Shown one piece after another: positions 14,325-26,123 of a stretch of 64,000 bases of DNA (position 1 is the stretch's first letter; each line of letters starts with the position of its first letter). The notes under the pieces were generated by a model that ran no database searches, was not told where the DNA came from, and saw only the letters and a program-made list of their open reading frames with translations. The position numbers and the translations under genes were made by a program. Source of the DNA: Oxyruncus cristatus (lineage: Eukaryota > Chordata > Aves > Passeriformes > Cotingidae); NCBI GenBank assembly GCA_013399855.1, contig VXAY01004337.1:522720-586719 (forward strand), given 5' to 3'.

Positions 14325-14360
<36 letters not shown>
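14227..14360. other. Assembly gap (26 N) with duplicated, poly-T flanks
   Basis: The gap itself is 14287-14312. The left flank has GTGTTTATCTGTAGAT (14227-14242), then a long T-run and a few bases before the gap. The right flank starts with GTGTTTATCTTTAGAT (14313-14328), again followed by a long T-run. Fifteen of 16 bases match. The simplest reading is that both contig ends cover the same poly-T locus and were not merged, so the interval is falsely duplicated. Confidence 0.85.
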
Positions 14361-15948
14361 GTAACTTAGTATTGCCTACTTGCTGGCGGTGCTTTTAAGT
14401 GCAATTTGAAGTAATGCTGACACAAACGCAAGAGCTTGGCACAACTTCAGCATATTCCTTTTGAAACACATTTAAACTGCTTCCTTGCACTTAGAGTTTT
14501 GTGTAATGTTTAAGCTTGGCACTTAAGCAGTCTTTCCTTTAAGCCATCAGGTGAGAGGGAAGCACTCTGCTATTAGATGTGTCAGTTTGCACATTCAGTA
14601 TAAAACTGAATGGGAGACTGCAGCGGTGATTAGTTACGCAGCTTTCTCTGGACCACAGGCAGCATTCCCCATATCCTGGCTGGCTTCCAGCTCAAGCAGT
14701 TGCCCTCTGCTCAGCTACAGATTTCCACTGGATCCAATATTTGAGTCCACTTTGCTTTTTATGCTGTTATTGTGTTACTGCCCAGTGCAAGCTGTTTTTT
14801 TCCCTTAGTTGGCAGCCTTTCTGAGTGGATATGAAGTAATCACTGTGAATAAATCTGTTTATAGTAGATTTGTTAAGTGGTTAAGGTTCCTTGGTAGTCA
14901 GATTATTTGGAATGTATGATGTGTATTCATACTAGTTCCTCTTGTAGGTTTACAGAGGAGTATGCATATTTACAGGCATGGGCCGTAATATTTAATGGTG
15001 CTTTTTTCGAATAGACTGGTGTTTTAAGATGTATTAGAAATAACAGGATTATTTTGACATCATGCCCTCAGTGATGTAGGCAGACAGATTTGTGTTCCTT
15101 TTCGAGGTTTTTATTAAGTTAGAAGGAACCTATGTATATGCTCAGTCAGTCAGCTGAGAACTCTTGTTCTTTAAATAACAGGTTACATTCTTCATGGATT
15201 ATAAATTGGACTGTTGCTGCTGCAGTGGGGCAAAGTTTGTGCATGTGTTTTGTTTATTCAGACTTAAACATTTTTTTTTTTGTAATTAGGTAAGTTGAGT
15301 CAACATTTTTTAATAGATCTACATGCAGAGATTGTACTTTCTTTATTCATATTACAGCTTTTAGGAGGAGTTGCTCTGTGCTCCTCTCTGCCTCACGCAG
15401 CCAACTGTCTGATTGCAAAATACTCCTGGACAAGTGGTGTGCTTTGGGTGACCACCTTGTGCCTCATCCTTCATGCCTCTCAGGACAGTAAGACAGGCTT
15501 GTCTACACACAGGGACCACTGCAGTGACCGCAGCACTTTAATCTTTGATATCCTGCAGCTTTCTCCATGCAGTTATTTTAGGGTGGCATGTGTGTTGCCT
15601 TGCCAGCTAAGTTACAGCTTCAGTGCAGCCTGGAAGCATCTATTCTGAATTAGCTTGCAGATGTGCAGCGCTGTGTGAGTGCCTTGACCATCAGGACTCC
15701 ATACCTGTATCTGGGTGTCTGGTTGGAGTAAGGTACAGTGGTCCCCTGCTATTTGTGTCAGCTTTGAAGAGTCACAAGCTAGAAATGAAACTATTTGAGA
15801 TTATTACAGTGGCACTAAAGATTTTGCAGCCTGCCTGGTATGGAGTTAGGTAGCTCTAATGGAGTTGCCTCACTCCTGATAATACAGATAATCCAAATTT
15901 AACATCTTCAAAGACATAAGGTTATTTCCTAGTTTTATTTTCAAGACT

Positions 15949-15970
15949 GTTTGTTTGTTTGTTTGTTTTG
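15949..15970 (+). repeat. (GTTT)n microsatellite
   Basis: Five consecutive TTTG units are followed by TTTTG. Ordinary simple sequence. Confidence 0.9.
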
Positions 15971-16490
15971 TCCCTTCCTTTCTTTTCTGTAGTTTTCTAT
16001 TTGCTTGAAAGAACTAAAAGGCTCAGATTCTTGGGAAACCTCCTGAATCCAGCATCTGGGGTTCTAACTGCACCAAAGTCTGCCTTTAATCCCCCAAAAT
16101 ACCAGAACACTTGGAATAATTTTCTAAAAATAAGGAAACTGTTGAAAGCTATGAAGTGACAGTTTATCACCAAATCTTTCTAGATTAATGGCATTTTGAA
16201 ATGTTTATTTTATTATTAAGATAATGAACAAATTCAGTTCTGGAAGAATTAATGTGATTGTTGAAATTTACAGTGTTAATATTATTAGAAGAAATTAATA
16301 TGGTTTTATTTAGAATAATGCATATCCCAGAGGAGATCCTGGCAAACAAATATGCCTTCAAAGTATATAGAATAGTACGTATTTCACAAATTGCCTGTGT
16401 GATGTGCAGTATGATTTGCACATTTTTTCATAAGTTTATTTGGTGTCCTTGGATTTTAAAAGCCCGTATTACATATATAGTGATAAAGGG

Positions 16491-16529
16491 GCTGAAGAGC
16501 TTCAGCAAGTCATCTGCTCCCAGCAGATG
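16491..16529. repeat. Two adjacent short inverted repeats
   Basis: GCTGAAG-AG-CTTCAGC (16491-16506) is followed four bases later by CATCTGCT-CCC-AGCAGATG (16511-16529). All arms are perfect. The second carries an E-box of the CAGATG type at each end, so it could be a paired bHLH site as readily as a hairpin. Nothing shows that it is functional. Confidence 0.5.
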
Positions 16530-17190
16530 GCAGGATATCCCAGTCTATCCCATGCAACCACATATTGGGTGCAGCCCCGGCTGCCTTGTGTGCATTTATG
16601 CTTCTGATACATTCCATGGTTTAATGTGGTATGCTACCAACACGGGCAGGTGCCTTTAAGGCTAGGAAGTACTGCTCTGTTTTGCTTCTCTGAAACCCAT
16701 AGGAAGATTGACCTTGCATGACAATATTCCAAGTCAGAGACCTTTGTGCCAGGGTGAGGTGAGGTATCTGGGAGCAGATGGTGTCCAGGTCCCTTCGGTG
16801 GAGGATGGGTGCTCTGTGCAAATGGGTAGTCTCAGACTTGCCAGGGCCACCTCGGCTATGCGAGATTGCAGAGGATGGTTCTGAGATGGAAGAGATCCTG
16901 CTGCTCCAGATGCTACTGAGACTTTCAAAGAACTGAAGGTCACACCATGCTCAGGCAGTGGCAGGGCAGCGTCCATGCATGGGTCTGGTGAGGGAGTGCT
17001 TGTTAAAGGAAATCCATTTCCCCCTTAATGATTTACTCAACTGGATGAGTGCGAGGTAAAAATTCCTTTTCATACAGGGAGAGAGCCACGTTAGTTTTAG
17101 AAAGACCACTGTGTAAAAGGTGGGTATTGGTTAGATATTTTAGCCTGCTACTAGGATTTTAAGGCAAACAACCATTCATATGCTCCAGAG

Positions 17191-17224
17191 CCAATTGTGT
17201 TAATGACCTCATAGATATAAAAGG
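17191..17224 (+). promoter_or_regulatory. Possible core promoter: CCAAT plus TATA box
   Basis: CCAAT (17191-17195) lies about 20 bases upstream of TATAAAAGG (17216-17224), a strong TATA match. A start site would be expected near 17245-17250 on the plus strand. There is no recognisable exon downstream, and such matches occur by chance in AT-rich DNA. Confidence 0.2.
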
Positions 17225-20200
17225 CATGGCTGGGTATGTTAATGGCCATGGCTGTATGTCAGGCATAGGCGTCTTTCACAGAATGTCTGTGTGCAGATAA
17301 ATGGGCACCTTATGTGCACTGTGTGCCCACCACAGGTTAAAGTAGCACACTTTCTTTTGGGTTTGTGCTGTAATCTCTCAGTAAATATTAGAATTTTAAT
17401 GAATAAAAATGAAGTAGCAGAGAACTGAATTGCATGTGTATTAATGGTAGTTTCAAGTTGAAATCAGAATAGTATAAAGGTTAGGGAATATTAAGATTTA
17501 AGCCTTCCAAAAGAGCTCATAGTTTATAAAACTGCAGAGTTTTGGTGGTTGTGAGAGCTGTTATTTTTAAGCTAATAGTTTAGATAATTTTGCTTATATG
17601 TGTCATAATCTGTGTTTTATGATATTAACCAATAATGTTAGAAAAACCCCACAAGTCTCATGATACCCTGGTATCTCTAGGGCTATCCCTGTTAACTACA
17701 TTCTGTGGAAGGCACTAATGTCAGTGGATGGTGCTAACATCAGTCAAAATTCATGTAAAACAATAGCAGACAAATAGTTCAGCTTATGTATGTCTATCAG
17801 TATAGGTAATGCTTTTGAGAGTAATTGAATGGGTTTGAGTGCAGGATGTTGTATTTTCAACTTTGATATTTTTAGCAAGATGGTTTTATCCTCAGGACTG
17901 AGGAGCAGTGGCGGGGGGGGCGCTCTCTGTGCTCATTCTACCTGCAGCTGAGGGAGGAAGAAATGGAGAAGAAGAAAGAAAAAAATTCAGGCAGACAGAG
18001 AAGCTGAAATAGCCCTTGTTTCCTTTCAGCCTTACCGACATCTGTAGTTGTGTTACTCAGCAGCACCTTTATTGGCCTCTGTAGAAATTAACCTCACTTT
18101 AGGAAATAAAATTCATCTTATGGAGCCACTCTGTTGACAGAAATCTACCTTTGAAGAGAAAACTGTGAATGCTACTTTCTACCTTTGATGGCTTTTTGTA
18201 TCCTCTGTGCTATTTCGTCCCTCAGCACTCCTCAATTCTGGTAGCACTGACTTTTTCCATAGCCTCCTTCAAATATTAAACCACAAAACATTAAGCAATG
18301 GAGTGGAGAGAGAGCTATGAATGGAAACAACCCTTGCAACCCTTTTGTTTCGTCTCTGTTGAGGTGAACATGTTAACAGCTGTGAGCAATAATGCTTTTT
18401 TCTCCTACAGCAATGTGATGGATTGATATGTGTACCAAAAATATGTTAGAAATTGAAATAAAATATGCATTTTTTTATAATTTATCAGCATTATGATGGC
18501 ACAAAAAAAGCCAGTCTTATGAATAATACACAGATCTATAGTGGGCATTATGTACTGTAGGTAATAAATGCAACATCTCTCCAAGACTGCCAGGAGAGTT
18601 GTAAAGCAGAATGCATTAGTTCTGCTGTGTGATAATAAATCACTTCAGTTTGTCAGAAGGCTCTGCCTAACTTTTACTCCTGAGGTATGAAAGAATGCAG
18701 TGCCATACGGCTTTGGATGGTTTCTGAAGTGTTTAGGCTGGCTCTGAATCTCTTGGGTAATGTTTTGAGTGAGCGATATGGTTAGATAACAAGTGGCAGT
18801 ATTTCTCAGGTATCGATGTTGTGATGCCTCCTGTTGTTTTATCACCTAGAGTGTCTGATTTTGTCCTAATTGGAACTGTAGCTCTTCTCTGATGTTTTGT
18901 GTCTCTATTTGCAACACAGTCTCCATGTCTCTCTGAAGAGCTGTGTAAGAATGCAGAGTGACAAGCTGCTCTGCTGCTTGGGCATCTTTTGGAGGGGCAA
19001 ATGTCGATTTTGTTTTCATTTTATATGCCTAAGCATTGTTTTAGGCAGTCATAGTAAAAAGCTACATTTCAATATACTTGCATGCATATCAGCCGATCAT
19101 TTCTGCAAACAGCCCAGATGATGGCAACACAGTGTAGGTAGAAGCAGACCTCGGCTGATTACGCAAGATTAGAGGAAAAACTACTTGTGTAAACTTTACT
19201 AAAAGATGTGTGTTATCTCTAGTTCATTAATTTCAGTTTAATTTTCAGAGCATTATGTGCTGTGGTATTCTTAGGAAAGATAGTCATTCTAATTCATGGT
19301 TTCATAATTTGCACAATTGATTATTTGGATTTATAAAGATGGAGTCTTCCCATTTTCTAGGCAAGAAATAACAAAAAAAGGCATAGCAACATGTTGTTAA
19401 TAAGTTTTATTGCCTGGACAAAGTATGTTACAGTGTTTATATAGCATGTTACAAGATGTTATCAAAAAAACCCCCACATTTATCTAAACTGCCTAACATT
19501 ATGTGGAGTGTGACTGTAATTTCTATTTTGTATGCTTCTTATTTGAAGAAACCTTTATGAATTACCAACTATTATTTTTTTTGTATTTACGAAGTCTTAA
19601 TGGACTTTATTATCCCAAGTGATTAGAAGACCAGTCCTGTATTTCTGGCTGTACTTTACAGTATTTGTGAAGGGGTTGGTCCATATGTGACTCTTGAGAC
19701 ATCCCAAATGAAGTTCCCATTACAGAGGACTAGCTGTTGCAGATGCTCACTTCTGCTGTTGGCACACTCTGACCACAACCTCCTTTCTCTTTTCTTGTCT
19801 TTGGCAAGAAGGGAACGAAATATTCCATCTGCAGACAACAGTGTGGTTCGGCAGTGGCAGTGCTGGGTTTCCATAGTTGGCTGTTCCATTTTTCCTCATC
19901 CTTGCATGGGTCCTTTCATGGAATATGATTCTTCAATGCATAGTTTGCTTTGGAGGCATTGGTATCAAGACCAAAGAATGTTTTTTATAAACCATTGCTG
20001 CTGCTGAATGCCTAGAATGCTGCTGAGGTGGCAGTGGCACCTGGTACCTGTGTGGTGGTCAGTGGCATTTCAGGGGGATGCAGCTGTTTGGCCCCGTGTG
20101 TGGCACCACACACAAACTGTCACTGCTCAGTGGAGACAGCAGAGTTTGTGCATAGGTTGCACAGACAATCAGCTCTTTCTGCTGTCTGTAGAAAGGCAGG

Positions 20201-22162
20201 AGAAGTGGGAAGCTCCCTGTGTTTGCATGGAGACTTTGTGACTCTTTTTGCCTTGCTTGTAATACCCCAGGTACTTCCCTGATCTAGGGTCCGTCCGTGT
20301 GCCTGGTGTACTCCTCAACGTATGTGGCCTGTGCAGATGGGTGCATCGAAGTGGCTTGGCCCTGCACTCAATGGACAGCAGTCTGTTCTGTGGGTTGGTA
20401 CAATTGAACACACTGCTCTGTATTCTGGCCTGTATACTGAAATTATATAGCCCAATCCTCAGCTAAAGTTTTCCCCAGCAGATTTTGTCGCTCTTGAGTT
20501 ACATCCATTCAGAATAATTGTTCTGTTCTTACGGAGCTCTGATGTAATTAGTTCTGTATTTATGGTAACTGACCTGCAAACCTTCCAGCTTCAAATAATT
20601 TAGTGATTTTTTTACTTTGGAATTGTTCACCGGGAGTATTCTGTACTTTAAAGAATGGCAATATGTTTAGGAATGTTCTTTTTGCAGAGTACTCAATTGC
20701 AGATTACTCAGTGTTGTGACTAATGTTCTTTCTCTTGTTAAGAAGGTAAATAATAATGAGCAATTCCATTACTGTATTTAACAAACAATAGCATACTTTG
20801 TCTTACAGGAAAAACAAACAATACAGAGTAGCTTTTGGGGTTTTATTTTGTTTTAAAGCAGTGGTTTGCTAAAACTTTTACTTTGCCTTTTACCCTTTCC
20901 AGTTTTGGTAGCATGTTCTTATTCATGTGTTTTTCTCAACTTAACCACAGTCACTGGCTGTTACCACAGTCCCATATTGCAATTTTATTTGAGGAGCCAA
21001 ATACCTAGCTCTGCCTGAATCATTGAGATGTTGTAGTCCATCTTGTCTGATAATAGAAACTAAGAATTTGCAGAAAAAGCTTTGTTAGTTCTTTGTGTTT
21101 GGAGCTTCCTTTAAAAATAAAGAGAAGTTGATGTGCAGAAAAATTGAATGACATTGCAAATCTAAGTGATTATATCAATAACTGTCAGTCATAATTTCCC
21201 TTTACTTGGGAAAATGTCCCTAAAGCCTCCAGACTCTGCACACCCCTCTCTTTCATTTTGTTTTATCTTCATTCCAAACAAACACCAATTTCCTTGTTAA
21301 CTGGATCTGGGAATTGATGAAAGCAAGCTGTATTTGGGTTAGTTGAAAGAACTGTGGGGACCAAGTCCCTGTCTCTTCCATGCTGAAGGCTGGTGTGCTC
21401 AGTCCAGTGTGCAAAGGCGCTTTTTGGCAGAGCCTGTATGTCTGATGCCAACACTACTGAGCTCAGCACCTGCTGGCTCACTGCATGATCACAGCATCAC
21501 TTCGCCTGCTTTGAGACATTCATTCCCTTCCTTAGAAACTTGAGCCACAGTATTTTTTGCTTAACAGTTTCCGATTTTCCTCTTTGGGATAACTTTTAAT
21601 ACTTTCTGTAAAGCTAACGCATTCTGAGGTCTTTGGTTATGGTTATGGGCTTTTGGTGAAATAATAATTGATCTTTTAAATCATGTTATTATGTTTATCA
21701 TAACACATCACAAAATGTAAGAACTGCTTCATCCCTGCCAGAAAGAAATTACAGTAGAATGTGACATAGACTTACTTGATCTAATGGCTGAATGTGCTTT
21801 CAACAAAATGTGATGTAGACTCTATTGTTTGATCTCATTTGTCCTCTTAAAGCACAATTCTGGAGTGTTTCATGTACAGAATTCATTTTTTTACGGAATA
21901 ATGCAGTACTGCAGAAATTAAGCCAGTAACAGAAGTTCCAATGCTGAAAACTGAAGTTGCAGAGCATTAACAGCTTTATCACAGACAGACATGTTCTTAC
22001 AGGTGCTCTGCAAAGCTGTTACTGAGAATAAAACGCCTGAATCTTCAGATCAGAATTTGAAGAGTTTGGCACTTGAAAGCATTTGGTTTTTCCTGATGTC
22101 TGTATGGCATTCCAGCTTTTCTTTGTCAGACCATAAATGTTCTACTTGCTATACGTAGTCTT

Positions 22163-22226
22163 TATGATGAAATGTGGTGTTATGTATGATGTGTATGATG
22201 TGTACATGTTACGTATGATGAAATAG
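22163..22226 (+). repeat. Degenerate TATGATG(TG) local repeat
   Basis: TATGATG recurs four times within about 60 bases, with two adjacent TATGATGTG copies and ATGATGAAAT at both ends. It is a short, diverged tandem array. Confidence 0.7.
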
Positions 22227-25111
22227 AGAAGGAAGAAATAAACCATATACAACCAGAGTCTTTCTGTATGTCTTCCTAAGACATCGAGTGTATTTGCTGT
22301 CACTGATGAGATTTTTGATTCCAGGTACTACACTGATGCATTAACCTTCAGAAACTCCCCTGAAAATAGAAGAAATAGCACATCCTCAAATTTAAAAATA
22401 TTTATAGCTTCAGAATAAGTGAAACTTATGAAGTGAAGCAGGTCCTGTTTGAATGTTGAGGAGAGGGGTTCAAAACAAGACATCCAAATACATACAGAGC
22501 TTGCATGACCTGATGTAAATGGGAGACATAGCTACAATTCTACTCACTAAAGGTTTCTTTTTATGCTTTATGAGTGATGGGAGAAAGAAGAGGCATCAGG
22601 TAGGAAGAGGGTTGGAGACAAGGAGCTAGATTAGATGGTGTGAGGTGAAAGAGAAGAACACATTTATGTCACAGTGAGGAAGAAAGAAGACCAGGATTAG
22701 GTATATAAAGGCAGTAAAGATTAGTGGGAAACAAGAGGGAACTGAGGAGGGTGCAGAGACGTGAGACTTGGAACCTCGGCTGAACTTCATTACACCAGGG
22801 CTACTGCACTCTCTGGCTCAGTGGTGCGGGCAGGTTCACACACAGAGAACTTTCTTCACAGGATCCATAGCCAATGAGAACTACTGGCTCTTAGCAATAA
22901 AAGTTGCTTCAGGCAAAAATAAAATGAGAAAATAGAAAGAAAATTCCTCCCAGTGGCCAACAGTGCAGAACAGAGACGGGGTCCCTGGATCAGCAGCTTC
23001 CCTTCTTGCGAAGTGTATGGAACAGGAGTTGAGGTCCGTGCAGTAACAACTGATCACTTGGACTTGCTCGGAGACTAACAGCAATTTCAGAGACATAGCC
23101 TAAACTCCTTGACACTAATGAGGTTTCTGTTAGCAGATAGGTGTACCAGCTCACCAGAGCTGAATTTGTGTTCTCTATTTACCTTTTTCCATCATGGTCT
23201 CATGCTGTAGCTGAGCGGCATTTCTCCGTGATGCAGGATGGACTGACATCATTCCCTGAATGTCATGTCTGGATTTTTGGAAATAATCATGCTTCCCATC
23301 TTCTCCACCATGATGTAGCATCACTCCTCAGATGAATGGCTCCATCAGATCCAAGATTGTTCTTGAAATTATTGTTTGTTACAATATTTTGGGCTTAAAC
23401 TCTGAATATGAAAAAAAAGACTTGAGTATTTTTTTTAATGTTGCATTTACTGTGCAGTTAGTTTACCGTCACCTTTCCTTGCTAATATATCCAGCATATC
23501 AGATCTTGCAAGTCACTTCAGAGTGAAATCCAAATATATGTACTCCAGTTGTGTAGGGATTTAATTCACTTGCCTTCATTTCTGCTTAGCCTGGTTCAGC
23601 ACAACCAGTTCAGTTCCAGTGGTTCAATTCTGCAGGGTAGCCAGAGCCTTAAGTGCTCACCTTCTCTCTGCAGAGATGGGAACACATTCTTCATCTTGGA
23701 AGATCTTTGGAGGAGAAGCTTTGCATACCTAAGTTTTGGCTCTGAAGGCCTAAACCAAATAACCACGTAGATGATTTCTGTGAATGTAAAGAATTAAAAG
23801 CATGCATAGTTTTGAAGGTCATGAGCTCTGGCATTTTTTTTTCCTTTTTAAATTGTAACTATTAGTAATATGTACCTGGTTATTGTTCTGTTGGATTTGC
23901 AACTCAGCCATCATAAGGTCAGCAGTTTTTATTGTTAAAGACCATTTAGGAGCTCTTATTTATCGATATCTTGCATAATTTATGTTTTCCATCTCCAGAT
24001 AGTAATGGACAATGTATCATCTACTGTAGTTTTCTAATGATGTACTGAGTGGGGAAGCTGTGCAGAACAATGGGTTGATATTATATTACCAAATGTAATG
24101 ACTGTATGTGTATCTTCCTTTAATCATTGAGCTGTTTGTTGTGACCCACTGCTGACCTGTTTAAGAAAAATTTCCTTTTCATATACATACAGTTGGCTGG
24201 CCTAATACCTTTCCTATTTAATTATGCCTCATGTAGGTAGTGTCTGTGCCGGGCAGATGAATGAATTGGGACTTGACCCATTTCACCAGTTTCCAAAACC
24301 AGCAATCTAGTTTCTAGTGATGTTTTAGAATTGAAATGTTTTTCTGACTGGAATAGGAGCTCTAGAAAACCTTTAATTAAAATAAAAATCTATTATACAC
24401 GCTTTGTTATACACAATATTTATTTGCCTCAGGGAAAACATCAGTAGGTTTCTAGTTTTCACAGTGGTCATTACGATTTCTTTGAAAATGATGCCATAGA
24501 AACATTCCTTTAGCCAGTGCCATATTAAGAACATGAGGGGGCAGGAGGGGAAGCCAACAAGAAAACATCCAGAACCTATTAAGAGTCCCCGTGAACCCAT
24601 ACCTTAATTTTAGAAGATATTTTCAGTAGTCAAAACTACTGACCAAATAATGCCCCCTTTCCCTCCAAGATTCAAAACACAGTGATATCACAGTGAGAGG
24701 TAAAACACAGGATGGTGAACGTGGATTTACAGTGGTTTAGCTGAACACGTTTATTTAGAAAGATAAAAGTTTGTGTGTAGGTGAAGCCTTCCTAAATTGT
24801 AACATTTTACTTCGTATTTGGAGTAGTTTGCCTTTCCATTTTCTCATGTTTAATTTGAAAACTGGTCCATGGATGCATTGAGAAATCATTATGTGATGTA
24901 CCTTCAGCTTATACTTGTGGCTTCACTGATGCTGATGTTAAGCAGATAAAACTAATAATTTCAATTTTCCCTGTATGTGCTGCTGGTTGGCTAGATTGGA
25001 CTTTTTCCCTGTTGTGTAATATGCAAATTTTTTGCACCAAGAAGTTCACAATGAAAAGGAGATTGCTTGTGTTTTCATGAAAAGTAAGATCTCTGCAACT
25101 TACTGGCTGCT

Positions 25112-26118
25112 TGTGGTGGTTTGACGGTGGCTGCATGCCGGGTTCCCACTGGTATCACTCTATCACTCCCACAACTGGACAGGGGAGAGAAAATATAATG
25201 AAAGGCTCATGGGTTGAGATAAGAACTGGGAGAGGTCACTCACCAATTACTGTCACAGGAAAAAAAAAGCCTCAGGGAAATTAATTGAATTTATTATCAA
25301 TCAAAATCAGAGCAGGATAATGAGGAATAAGCAAATCTTAAAAACACCTTTCTCCCACCCGTCCTGCTTTCCCAAGTTCTACCTCCTCCCAGCCAGTGGC
25401 TCAAGGATACAGGGAATTGATGTTACAGTCAGTTTGACATGTTGTTTCTGCCGCTGCTTCCTCTTCAGGGAGAGGAGTCCTTTCCCTGCTCCAGCATGGG
25501 GTCTGACCCATGGGAGACAGTCCTCCATGAACTTCTCCAGTGGGAGTCCATCCCAAGGGCTACAGTTTGTCATAAACTGTTCCAGTGTGGGTCTCTTTCC
25601 TTGGAGTGCAGTTCTTCAGGAATGGGCTGCTTCAGCATGAGTCCCCCACAGGGCCACAAGTCCTACCAGGAAAACCTGCTGCAGCATGGACTCCTCTCTC
25701 CATGGGGCCACAGATCCTGCCAGGAACCTGCTCCAGCCTGGGCTTCCCACAGCCTGCAGGTGGATCTCTGCACCCCCGTGGTCCTGCGTGGGCTGCAGGG
25801 GCACAGCCTGCGGGGGAATCGACTCTGGTGCCTCCTCACGCTTCTTCTCCATTGACCTTGTTGTCTGCAGAGATTTTCCTCTCAAATGTTCTCACTCCTC
25901 TCTTCTCTGGCCACAGTTACTTTTGTTCCTTCCTAAATACGCTCTCAGAGAGGCACCACTACATTGCTGATTGGCTTTGCTATGGCCAACGGCAGGTCCA
26001 TCTTGGAGCCGACTGGCATGGGCTCTGTTGGACATGGGGGGAGCTTCTGACAGGTTCTCACAGGAGCTGCCCCTGTAGCCTCCCTGCCACCAAAACCTGG
26101 CCAGGGGAACCCAATACA
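25112..26118 (-). mobile_element. Solo LTR of an endogenous retrovirus, copy 1
   Basis: This 1.0-kb unit shares its ends and internal order with the copies near 45.6 kb and 51.8 kb. It starts TGTGGTGG and ends CCCAATACA, giving TG...CA termini. Read on the minus strand it has a CCAAT box (ATTGG at 25970-25974), a TATA-like TATTTAGG segment, a GC-rich middle of 60-75-bp modules each carrying CTGGAGCAG-like sequence, and an AATAAA signal (TTTATT at 25290-25295) near the 3' end. The flanks are CTGCT (25107-25111) and CCGCT (26119-26123), a 5-bp target duplication with one change. No internal retroviral gene is present. A 5-bp duplication is typical of ERVL (class III). It resembles songbird TguLTR5 from memory. 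Confidence 0.9.
25290..25295 (-). terminator. LTR poly(A) signal (AATAAA, minus strand)
   Basis: TTTATT on the plus strand is AATAAA on the minus strand. It sits at the same relative position in all three LTR copies, 150-185 bp from the 3' end of the LTR. It marks the probable end of the R region and could terminate transcripts that read the minus strand. Confidence 0.7.
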
Positions 26119-26123
26119 CCGCT

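Larger units (their letters stand above)
14361..25106. other. Unique AT-rich noncoding stretch
   Basis: No gene is recognised in about 10.7 kb. There is moderate GC enrichment near 16660-16980 and 19840-20420 without any recognisable domain, and a purine-rich patch at about 22560-22780. The stretch contains a possible TATA/CCAAT pair, short inverted repeats and a TATGATG repeat, listed separately. No transposon end was recognised until the LTR that begins at 25112. Confidence 0.6.

Noticed and set aside
17908..17922. G-runs as quadruplex candidates (also near 5069, 29129 and 55957)
   Set aside because: Each is a single run of G without the three further runs needed nearby.
20096..20113. GTGTGTGG/CCACACAC inverted repeat
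   Set aside because: The two-base centre is too short for a hairpin, and CA/TG-rich words form such symmetry easily.
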